Below, piece after piece: positions 1 through 6,677 of a stretch of DNA of 36,910 bases (the first letter of the stretch is position 1; each line of letters opens with the position of its first letter). The translations under genes were made by a program, and so were the position numbers. The notes under the pieces were generated by a model. It did no database searches, was not told the DNA's origin, and saw nothing but the letters and a program-made list of their open reading frames with translations. The stretch comes from Streptomyces sp. NP-1717 (GTDB lineage: Bacteria; Actinomycetota; Actinomycetes; Streptomycetales; Streptomycetaceae): contig NZ_JAAPBF010000052.1 of NCBI RefSeq assembly GCF_022695985.1, positions 1-36,910 of the forward strand, read 5' to 3'.

Positions 1-68
1 GCCTTCCGTACGTACGGGGCGTCCGTGCTGCCCGGCGTTACCGGTCAGACGGTCAGTGAGTCAGTCGC

Positions 69-497
69 TCAGACGACGGACAGCTCGACCTTGATGTTGC
101 CGCGCGTGGCGTTGGAGTACGGGCACACCTGGTGCGCCTTCTCCAGCAGGTCCTTCGCGGTGGCGGCGTCCACGTTCGGGATGGACGCCTCCAGCTCGAC
201 CTCGAGTCCGAAGCCGCCGGCCTCGGACTTGCCGATGCTGACCCTGGCGGTCACGGTCGAACCGGATATGTCCGCCTTCTCCTTGCGGGCGACGACGCCG
301 AGCGCGCCCTGGAAGCAGGCGCTGTAACCGGCGGCGAAGAGCTGCTCGGGGTTCGTACCGGCGCCGCTGCCACCCATCGACTTGGGCGGGTTGACGACGA
401 CGTCGAGCTGGCCGTCGTCCGTGGAGACGCGGCCGTCACGGCCGTTCTCCGCGGTGGCGACAGCGGTGTAGAGGGTGTCGATCTTCTGGATGGTCAT
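69..497 (-). CDS. ohr: Organic hydroperoxide resistance protein (Ohr/OsmC family)
   Basis: A 142-residue protein with the full layout of Ohr, a cytosolic thiol peroxidase that reduces organic hydroperoxides. The two redox cysteines are at C61 (in SACFQGAL) and C125 (in HQVCPYSNATRGN). The N-terminal NGRDGRV stretch supplies the family's active-site arginine, and NPPKSMGGSGAGTNPEQL is the typical Ohr loop. Length matches the family (about 140). I chose the ATG at 497 because Ohr homology begins there and GAAGGA lies about 9 nt upstream; an in-frame extension to 539 has no homology. It lies 80 nt downstream of, and in the same direction as, the NADP-dependent reductase, so the two may share a transcript. 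No OhrR-type regulator with an N-terminal cysteine is adjacent, so peroxide control by the local MarR protein is not shown. Confidence 0.93.
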   Translation of the reverse strand: MTIQKIDTLYTAVATAENGRDGRVSTDDGQLDVVVNPPKSMGGSGAGTNPEQLFAAGYSACFQGALGVVARKEKADISGSTVTARVSIGKSEAGGFGLEVELEASIPNVDAATAKDLLEKAHQVCPYSNATRGNIKVELSVV

Positions 498-577
498 TCG
501 GGGGTGTCCTTCTTCTTGTACGCCGCGGCTCGCGCCCACGGACCACGACGGCCTCGCACGAGCCTAACGGGTGGGCG

Positions 578-1597
578 TCAGTTGAGGGTGACGATCATCT
601 TTCCGGTGTTCTCGCCGCGCAGCAGACCGAGGAAGGCGTCGAAGCCGCTGCCGATGCCTTCCACCGAGGTCTCCCGGTACTTCAGCTCGCCGGAGGCCAG
701 CCAGCCGGCCACGTCCTTGACGAACCGCGGCTGGAGGGCCTGGTGATCGCCGACGAGCATGCCGTGCAGGCGCAGCCGCTTGCCGATGACCTGGGCGAGG
801 TTGCGCGGGGCGGGGGCGGCCTCGGTGCTGTTGTACTGCGAGATCATTCCGCAGATGGTGGCGCGGCCGTGCAGGTTGAACGAGGAGATCGCGGCTTCCA
901 GGTGCTCGCCGCCGACGTTGTCGAAGTAGACGTCGATGCCGTCCGGCGCGGCCTTCTTGAGCTGTTCCTTGACCGATCCGCCGGTCTTGTAGTTGAAGGC
1001 GGCGTCGAAGCCGTACTCCTCCACGAGGAGTTTGACCTTGTCGTCGGATCCGGCCGAGCCGATGACCCTGGACGCGCCCTTGATCCGGGCGAGTTGGCCG
1101 ACCTGGCTGCCGACGGCGCCCGCGGCGCCGGAGACGAACACGGCGTCGCCCTCCTTGAAGGAGGCGACCTCGAAGAGTCCGGCGTAGGCGGTGAGGCCCG
1201 GCATGCCGAGGACGCCGAGGTAGGCGCTGAGCGGTGCGAGCGAGGCGTCGACCTTGACCGCGTACCGGGCGGGCACGTGCGCGTACTCCCGCCAGCCGAG
1301 CCCGTGCAGCACATGGTCACCGACCGCGAACCCGTCCGCGTTCGAGGCGACGACCTCGCCGACGGCCCCGCCGTCCATGGGGTGGTCGAGCTTGAACGGC
1401 GGCGTGTACGACTTCACGTCGTTCATCCGGCCGCGCATGTACGGGTCGACCGAGAAGTGCTTGTTGCGGACGAGGATCCTGCCTTCGCCCGGCTCGGTCA
1501 CCGGGACCTCGCGCAGGGCGACGTCCTCGGCCTTCGGCCAGCCGTGCGGGCGGGCCACGAGATGCCATTCGCGGCCGGACGCGGGAAGAGCGGTCAT
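578..1597 (-). CDS. NADP-dependent medium-chain dehydrogenase/reductase (double-bond reductase type)
   Basis: A 339-residue zinc-independent medium-chain reductase of the leukotriene-B4-dehydrogenase/curcumin-reductase type, which reduces alpha,beta-unsaturated carbonyl compounds with NADPH in the cytosol. The N-terminal half is the GroES-like fold (KHFSVDPYMRGRMND is typical). The nucleotide-binding motif is FVSGAAGAVGSQVGQLA, and YFDNVGGEHLEAAI plus CGMISQYN follow, as in this subfamily. The zinc-ligand cysteines of alcohol dehydrogenases are absent. Start is ATG 1597. It is divergent from the MarR gene at 1749; the 151-nt shared region holds a TTGACA -35 on this strand. Control by that MarR protein is inferred from the divergent layout. 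The physiological substrate is not evident. Confidence 0.9.
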   Translation of the reverse strand: MTALPASGREWHLVARPHGWPKAEDVALREVPVTEPGEGRILVRNKHFSVDPYMRGRMNDVKSYTPPFKLDHPMDGGAVGEVVASNADGFAVGDHVLHGLGWREYAHVPARYAVKVDASLAPLSAYLGVLGMPGLTAYAGLFEVASFKEGDAVFVSGAAGAVGSQVGQLARIKGASRVIGSAGSDDKVKLLVEEYGFDAAFNYKTGGSVKEQLKKAAPDGIDVYFDNVGGEHLEAAISSFNLHGRATICGMISQYNSTEAAPAPRNLAQVIGKRLRLHGMLVGDHQALQPRFVKDVAGWLASGELKYRETSVEGIGSGFDAFLGLLRGENTGKMIVTLN

Positions 1598-1748
1598 GGG
1601 TGCGATGTCTCCTCGGGTTGCGGGTGCTCGGGTACGGGGGTGGTCAGGGGCTGAGGTGCTCAGGTTCCACGGAAGAAAGCTTCACTACCTGAAACAACCA
1701 TGCCCCTAGATATTTCATGTTGTCAAGTAAAGGGGTATCCTGGCACCC
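1598..1748. promoter_or_regulatory. Divergent promoter region, reductase gene / marR
   Basis: A locally AT-richer stretch. On the minus strand a perfect TTGACA (1721-1726) could be the -35 for the reductase; the best -10 at 17-18 nt spacing is only CATGGT. On the plus strand TATCCT (1736-1741) lies 7 nt before the marR ATG, which would make that transcript leaderless. The two signals overlap, so a repressor bound here would block both genes. TGCCCCT (about 1701) and AGGGGTA (about 1731) form a loose inverted repeat. Confidence 0.45.
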
Positions 1749-2186
1749 ATGGCCACTGAGCACTCGGACCCCTTGACCCTCGAAGTCGTCGGACTCATCG
1801 GCACGGTCGTGGCCCGCTACTACGAGGAGTACGACCACGCCGCCGCTGAGCACTCGCTCACCGGTGCGCAGGCACGCGTGCTGGGGCTGCTGTCCATCCA
1901 GCCCATGCCCATGCGCCGGATCGCGCGGAAGCTGAAGTGCGAGCCGTCGAATGTCACGGGGATCGTGGACCGGCTGGAGTCACGCGGTCTGGTGGAGCGC
2001 CGCCCGGACCCCTCGGACCGGCGGGTGAAGCTCGCGGCGCCCACCGAGAAGGGGCGCGAGACCGCGCGGCAGCTCCGGGACGGGCTGAACTTCGCGCGTG
2101 AACCGCTCGCGGACCTGTCCGTGGACGAACGGACGGTGCTGCGGGATCTGCTGCGGCGGATGCTGGGGGACGACGCCGGCGACTGA
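1749..2186 (+). CDS. MarR-family transcriptional regulator
   Basis: A 145-residue winged-helix regulator of the MarR family. The helix-turn-helix is at about residues 53-75 (PMPMRRIARKLKCEPSNVTGIVDRLE). The wing follows with the family signature RPDPSDRRVKLAAPTEKG, and the C-terminal helices would form the dimer. Its only cysteine, in LKCEPSNV, sits at the start of the recognition helix. The N-terminal sensing cysteine of OhrR is missing, so I do not call it OhrR despite the nearby ohr gene. The ATG has no good Shine-Dalgarno sequence, but TATCCT ends 7 nt upstream, so a leaderless transcript is likely. The divergent NADP reductase is the best guess for its target. Confidence 0.9.
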   Translation: MATEHSDPLTLEVVGLIGTVVARYYEEYDHAAAEHSLTGAQARVLGLLSIQPMPMRRIARKLKCEPSNVTGIVDRLESRGLVERRPDPSDRRVKLAAPTEKGRETARQLRDGLNFAREPLADLSVDERTVLRDLLRRMLGDDAGD

Positions 2187-2201
2187 GCGCCGCGCCCGGC
2201 C

Positions 2202-2948
2202 TCAGAAGCAGAAGACAATCAGGACGCAGTCGTCGTCTTCCGTCGGCGTCGGGGTCGGGGTGGGGTCGGGCGCCGGAGGCGGCGGCTGATTCGGCTGCCC
2301 CGGGGTGCTCGGACCACCCGTCGGGCTGGTGGAGTCCGTGGGACCGGGCGAATCACTGGGATTCGGCCCGTCGCTCGCCCCGGCCGAGTCCGACGGCGCC
2401 GGGGACCCCTCGTCCGCCGGCCCGGATCCCTTGCCCGTGCCTGTCGCCGAGGGGTCCGGCGAACCGTTTCCGCCGGGTCGGGCCGAGCCCGTGGAGCCGG
2501 AGGGAGTGCCTACCACCGGACCGGGATCCTTGGGTTCCTTCGGGTCCGACGGGGGTGGCCCCCCGTCGAGCTCGATGGCCCTGTCCTCCTGTACGGAGGT
2601 GGCGTCACCGTCGCCGCCGGACTCCAGCGCCAGCTCGGCCAGGCTCAGCGCGCCGACCGCCAGGACGAGACCCATCACAGTGAGCAGGACGACTCGGCCC
2701 TTGCGCCGGTGGGCACCGCGCTCGGCGCGCATCTCGCGGCGCTCGCGCCGGGTCACCTTCCGCTTGCGGGAGCCGCGCTGACGGCGCGGGCCCGGGGCGG
2801 ACTCCTGACCGTGTTCACGCGTGGCGAGGACCACCTCCGCCTCGTACGGAACGGGGTCGTGGAGCCGTAGCTCCTCGGCGGGCGTACCGCACCCCGCGCA
2901 CGCCAGGGCGCCGTTGAGGTGCCGCCGACAGTGATGGCAGTAGTCCAT
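2202..2948 (-). CDS. SCO2400-type zinc-ribbon, single-pass membrane protein
   Basis: A 248-residue protein of unknown function. It begins MDYCHHCRRHLNGALACAGC, two CxxC pairs that look like a small zinc ribbon (C4, C7, C18, C21). A strongly basic stretch follows (RRQRGSRKRKVTRRERREMR), then one hydrophobic segment (VVLLTVMGLVLAVGALSLAEL, about residues 87-108). The tail is long and rich in Pro, Ser, Thr and Gly, ends in PTPTPTPTEDDD, and closes with CVLIVFCF. This matches what I recall as the actinobacterial SCO2400 family. The likely topology is a cytoplasmic zinc finger with a disordered outside tail. ATG 2948 is chosen because the zinc ribbon starts there; the upstream in-frame extension reads as unrelated arginine/serine sequence. 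It is convergent with marR, 15 nt away. Confidence 0.75.
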   Translation of the reverse strand: MDYCHHCRRHLNGALACAGCGTPAEELRLHDPVPYEAEVVLATREHGQESAPGPRRQRGSRKRKVTRRERREMRAERGAHRRKGRVVLLTVMGLVLAVGALSLAELALESGGDGDATSVQEDRAIELDGGPPPSDPKEPKDPGPVVGTPSGSTGSARPGGNGSPDPSATGTGKGSGPADEGSPAPSDSAGASDGPNPSDSPGPTDSTSPTGGPSTPGQPNQPPPPAPDPTPTPTPTEDDDCVLIVFCF

Positions 2949-3069
2949 GGCGCCCTGAAGATAATCCGACCGGCGCCGGTGCGGGCACCCGCGAAGTGAA
3001 GATCCTGTGTGGAATCGGCCCTTCCACCAATCCGCCGCCCGGCCTGCCCCGAAGGGGCACGATGTCGCT

Positions 3070-3663
3070 ATGAATGCCACGACATCGGCCGGAGCCGGTG
3101 GAACCTCCCGGCCTTTCGGACCACGCGACTTCCAGCTCGTACTGCTGCGCCGGATGGCCGACCACCAGCCCGGTCTGGTCGAGGACGCCCGGCGTGAACT
3201 GGGCGCCTCGCTGGGCGAGATGAGGGAGGCCAACCGGCGCTGGCAGGCCATGGTCCGCTCCCCCCGCGCCCGGGGCGCGCTGTCGCGCTACCGCTCGGTG
3301 CTGGGCGCGCCGGAGGCGACGTTCCCCCGGCAGGTCGGCGATCTGGCGTGCGAGGTGCTGCTGTGGCCCGTACCGCTCTGGCCCTCGCTGCGCTTCGAGG
3401 TGACGGCCGCGCCGGGCGGCGGTGTGTGGAACGAGTGGCTGGTGCGCGCGCCCGGCGAGCGGGGCCCCGAGCTGCGTTCGGCCGGCGATCTGCGCCCCTG
3501 GTCCTGCACGGTCGACGAGGTCGCCCGCGCGTTCGCGCCGGCCAGCCCGATGGAGGGGACGGCGCCGACCCGCTGGGGTCTCGCGTTCGACGTGCCGGGG
3601 ACGGGACCGTGCGTCGCGGAGTTCACCTGGGGCCTGCTCCAGCGCTGGTCGCCGAGGCCCTGA
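3070..3663 (+). CDS. Conserved actinobacterial protein of unknown function
   Basis: A 197-residue soluble protein I do not recognise by function. It has a helical N-terminal part (FQLVLLRRMADHQPGLVEDARRELG, then MREANRRWQAMVRS) and a C-terminal part with several Trp residues and a likely beta-sheet pattern. There is no signal peptide or membrane segment. Codon use looks normal and both flanking reading frames are weaker, so it is probably a real gene. The GAAGGGG Shine-Dalgarno lies near 3051-3057. A minimal ORF, ATG TCG CTA TGA, begins at 3062 and its stop overlaps this gene's ATG (ATGA), so translation may restart there. The gene is divergent from the SCO2400-type gene across about 120 nt. 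Confidence 0.6.
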   Translation: MNATTSAGAGGTSRPFGPRDFQLVLLRRMADHQPGLVEDARRELGASLGEMREANRRWQAMVRSPRARGALSRYRSVLGAPEATFPRQVGDLACEVLLWPVPLWPSLRFEVTAAPGGGVWNEWLVRAPGERGPELRSAGDLRPWSCTVDEVARAFAPASPMEGTAPTRWGLAFDVPGTGPCVAEFTWGLLQRWSPRP

Positions 3664-3847
3664 GACCGGGCGGTGGGCGGGCGGCACGCACCTGGCGCGG
3701 CGTCAGGGCGGAGCCCGGCGCGGTGTCGGCGCCGTACCCCGACCGGCGCATCCCAGCGCGCGCGGAGCCCCTGCCGCGCCCACGATGCGAAGAGGACCGG
3801 CCGCCCGCCGGTGATACACCTCAGCGCTCCCGGGAGAAGAACCCGCC
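3664..3847. other. Intergenic stretch before the mbl-like gene
   Basis: 184 nt without a supportable gene. It should hold the promoter of the mbl-like gene, but I see no convincing -35/-10 pair. The only clear element is the Shine-Dalgarno GGGAGAAG just before the GTG at 3848. Confidence 0.3.
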
Positions 3848-4891
3848 GTGACCGTCAGCCTTGAGCAGTTGCGCCGTTGCCATGTCGCCGTCGATCTCGG
3901 GGCCGCCAGGACCCGGGTCTTTGTGAAGGGAGCCGGGCTCGTCGTGGACGAGCCGAGCGTCGCCGCGGTCAACACCCGCAGCGGCGCGCTCATCGCCGTC
4001 GGCGCCCTGGCCGAACAGATGACGGGCCGTACGCCGGACTACATCCGCGTCACCCGCCCCGTGACCGGCGGCACCGTCGTGGACATCGACATGGCCCAGC
4101 GGATGCTGCGCCATCTCCTCGGCGAGAAGCTGCGCCGCCAGCTCCGCAGGAAGCCCCGGCTGCGGGCGGCGGCGTGCACCCCCCACGACAGCGACCCGCT
4201 GGCCCAGCGCGCGGCGATCGAGACGCTGGTGGGTCTCGGGGCCCGCCGGGTCGAGCTGGTCGACACGCTCATCGCCGCGGCCGTCGGCTGCGGGCTGCCC
4301 GTGGAGGAGCCGACCGCCACCATGATCATGGTGTGCGGGGCGGCGACCACCCAGGTCGCCGTGTTGTCGCTGGGGTCGATCGTGACGGCCCAGCGGGTCC
4401 CGGTCGGCGGCAACGCGATCGACCACGCGGTCATCCAGCACCTGCGCCACCAGCACGAGTTGATGCTGCCGAGCCAGTCCGTCCGGCCGCTCCAGCTCGC
4501 GCTGCGCGGCAACGGCATCACCCCCGACGGCCCCACCTCGACGGAGATCCACGGCCGTGACGTGGCGACGGGGCTCGCCCGGTCGGTCGTCGTGGACACC
4601 GCCGCCGTACGGCAGGCCATCCACACCCCGCTGACCGCCGTGCTCGACGGCATCGGCAAGGTGCTGCGCGACTGCCCGCCGGACCTGGTCGCCGATCTCG
4701 CCGACACCGGGATCATGATGGTCGGCGGCAGCGCGCTGCTGCCCGGTCTCGACCAGATGCTGCGTGACGCGACGGGCATGCCGGTGCACATCGCCGAGCG
4801 GCCCGACGTCTGCGCGATCCTCGGGCTCGGGGCGATGCTGGACGGGAAGATCCAGCCCCTGGTGCTCAATCCGCTGGCGCACGCCGAGTGA
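3848..4891 (+). CDS. mbl: MreB/Mbl-like bacterial actin homologue
   Basis: A 347-residue actin-fold protein aligning along its length with MreB. The phosphate-1 strand is VDLGAARTRV (D16-G18). MreB-like blocks VVDEPSVAAV, RPVTGGTVVDID, GARRVELVDTLIAAAVG, VAVLSLGSIV, and the adenosine motif MVGGSALLPGLDQML follow in order. Family knowledge: Streptomyces Mbl works with MreB in spore wall synthesis. Two key motifs are altered: the phosphate-2 motif DxGGGTT reads V162-C-G-A-A-T-T, and the catalytic LIEEP reads LVDTL (137-141). ATP hydrolysis is therefore doubtful. Start is GTG 3848, preceded by GGGAGAAG. The kinase-like gene follows after 6 nt, so the two are co-transcribed. Confidence 0.82.
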   Translation: MTVSLEQLRRCHVAVDLGAARTRVFVKGAGLVVDEPSVAAVNTRSGALIAVGALAEQMTGRTPDYIRVTRPVTGGTVVDIDMAQRMLRHLLGEKLRRQLRRKPRLRAAACTPHDSDPLAQRAAIETLVGLGARRVELVDTLIAAAVGCGLPVEEPTATMIMVCGAATTQVAVLSLGSIVTAQRVPVGGNAIDHAVIQHLRHQHELMLPSQSVRPLQLALRGNGITPDGPTSTEIHGRDVATGLARSVVVDTAAVRQAIHTPLTAVLDGIGKVLRDCPPDLVADLADTGIMMVGGSALLPGLDQMLRDATGMPVHIAERPDVCAILGLGAMLDGKIQPLVLNPLAHAE

Positions 4892-4897
4892 CGTGAC

Positions 4898-6556
4898 ATG
4901 ACGGCGGGCGGCGGCGGAGGGCCGGGCGAGAGCGAGCACGGACACGACGGCGAGGACGCGGAAGAGGACGAGGAAGAGGACGAGAACGACGGCGAGGACG
5001 GCCGGGACGGCGAGGACGCCGACGACCGGGACGGCGGCCCGGACGCGCCCGGCCACGGGCGCCCGGCAAAGAAGACCCCCCGGCTGCCCATGCTGCTCGA
5101 TGCCGTCCTCAACGTCGGGACCGAGGGTGAGCTGGCCGCCACCCTCCAGCACGTCGTCGACAGCGCCGCCGACCTCACCGAAGCCCGCTACGGCGCACTC
5201 GCGCTCGCCGGCCCCGCCCACGGCCGGGGTCCCGACCGCGGCCGGAGCCGTATCGCCGAACTCTTCTCCGTCGGCCTCAGCGACGACGAGCGCCGCCGCA
5301 TCACCCGGCTTCCCACCGGACACACCGGTCTGCTCGGCCACCCGGGCAGCTCCCTGAGCCTCGGCGTCCCCGTCCGGGTCCACAACGACGTACTCGGCCA
5401 CCTCTGTCTCGCCCGCAAGCGGCACGGCCCCTTCACCGAGGAGGACCTGGCCCTGCTGCGGGTACTCGCCTCACAGGCCGGGATCGCCATCGGCAACGCG
5501 CGCCTGTACGGGACCGCCCGCCAGCGCGAGCGGTGGATCGAGGGCGCCGCCGCCGTCACGACCGCGCTGCTCAGCGGGGAGACCGCGGAGGACGCGCTGA
5601 ACACGCTGGCGAAGTCGGCGCGGATCCTGGCCGGAGCCGCCGCCGGGGTGGTGCTCCTGCCCACCGACGAGGGCGGTATGGAGATCGTCGCCGCCTCGGC
5701 ACTGGACGACCCCGGCGACATCGTCGGTACGAACATCGCGCCCGGCTCCCCCGTACTCGACCAACTCCTCAGCGGCGAACCGGTGTACATCGACGACTCG
5801 GCGACCGACCCCCGGATGACCACCCATGTCCGCAGCCGCTTCGGGCCCAGCATGATGCTGCCGCTCCAGAGCGGCGGCCGGCTGATCGGCACGCTCGCCC
5901 TCCCGCGCAAGCGCGGCGGACGCCCGTACACCGCCGTGGACCGGCTGCTGGCCACGCAGTTCGCCTCCCAGGCCGCGCTCGCGCTGGTCCTGGCGGACGC
6001 CCAGCACAACCGGGAGCGGCTGGCGGTCTTCGAGGACCGCGACCGGATCGCCCGTGACCTGCACGACCTGGTCGTACAGCGGCTGTTCGCCACCGAGATG
6101 ATGCTGGAGTCGACCCGGCGGCGCGCGGGCGAGGGGGAGCTGTCCGATCTGCTCGGCCATGCCGTGGACGAGCTGGACTCCACGATCCAGGAGGTACGGA
6201 CGACGATCTTCGCCCTCCAGCAGCCGCCCGCCGACGCGCCGACGAGTCTGCGCGGCAAGGTGCTGCGCGAGACGGCGGGCGCGGCGGCCCTGCTGGGATT
6301 CCAGCCGTCCGTGCACTTCACGGGGGCGGTGGACACCCTCGTGGAGGAGACACTGCACACCGGGCTGCTGGCCGCGCTGCGCGGCGCGCTGGCCGCCGCG
6401 CACCGGCGTGCGGGGGTGACGTCGATCGATGTGGAGGTCGACGCGACGGCCCGGCTGCCGGACGGCCGGGACGGGGTGCGGCTGGTGGTCTCGGACGACG
6501 GGGAGCGCGCGGAGGGCGAGGAGGAGACGCCGGTGACCTGGGAGACCGCGCGGTAG
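4898..6556 (+). CDS. GAF-GAF sensor histidine-kinase-like protein with degenerate ATPase end
   Basis: A 552-residue cytosolic protein (no membrane segments) built like DevS/NarL-type kinases. Residues 9-55 are a very acidic low-complexity tail rich in Glu, Asp and Gly. GAF domains follow at about 66-200 and 215-370. The dimerisation/phospho-acceptor helix RDRIARDLHDLVVQRLFATE carries the expected H389. The C-terminal ATP-binding part is degraded: the N-box REALxNxxRHA reads R495-G-A-L-A-A-A-H-R-R-A, losing both the Glu and the Asn. The chain stops about 18 residues after a DDG box (533-535), before the GLGL/lid region. No response regulator is adjacent. It follows the mbl-like gene by 6 nt. 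It may act as a ligand sensor or phospho-acceptor rather than a kinase; that role is inferred. Confidence 0.85.
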   Translation: MTAGGGGGPGESEHGHDGEDAEEDEEEDENDGEDGRDGEDADDRDGGPDAPGHGRPAKKTPRLPMLLDAVLNVGTEGELAATLQHVVDSAADLTEARYGALALAGPAHGRGPDRGRSRIAELFSVGLSDDERRRITRLPTGHTGLLGHPGSSLSLGVPVRVHNDVLGHLCLARKRHGPFTEEDLALLRVLASQAGIAIGNARLYGTARQRERWIEGAAAVTTALLSGETAEDALNTLAKSARILAGAAAGVVLLPTDEGGMEIVAASALDDPGDIVGTNIAPGSPVLDQLLSGEPVYIDDSATDPRMTTHVRSRFGPSMMLPLQSGGRLIGTLALPRKRGGRPYTAVDRLLATQFASQAALALVLADAQHNRERLAVFEDRDRIARDLHDLVVQRLFATEMMLESTRRRAGEGELSDLLGHAVDELDSTIQEVRTTIFALQQPPADAPTSLRGKVLRETAGAAALLGFQPSVHFTGAVDTLVEETLHTGLLAALRGALAAAHRRAGVTSIDVEVDATARLPDGRDGVRLVVSDDGERAEGEEETPVTWETAR

Positions 6557-6593
6557 GCGGCACGAGGGGGGCTGGGGGCTGGGGCACAACAGA

Positions 6594-6627
6594 GGGCCCG
6601 GTACGGCGGTATCGCCGTACCGGGCCC
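6594..6627. terminator. Bidirectional terminator between the kinase-like and GH99 genes
   Basis: A perfect 15-bp inverted repeat, GGGCCCGGTACGGCG and its complement, with loop GTAT. It lies between the 3' ends of two convergent genes (6556 and 6678). There is no U-tract, as is common in Streptomyces. Confidence 0.85.
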
Positions 6628-6677
6628 GCTGCCTCATCGCCCGGGCCGGGGTGACCGCCACCCGGCACGGGCCGCTC

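Noticed and set aside
1749..2186. Calling this MarR protein OhrR because ohr is nearby.
   Set aside because: OhrR senses peroxide with an N-terminal cysteine, which is absent; its only cysteine lies in the DNA-binding helix.
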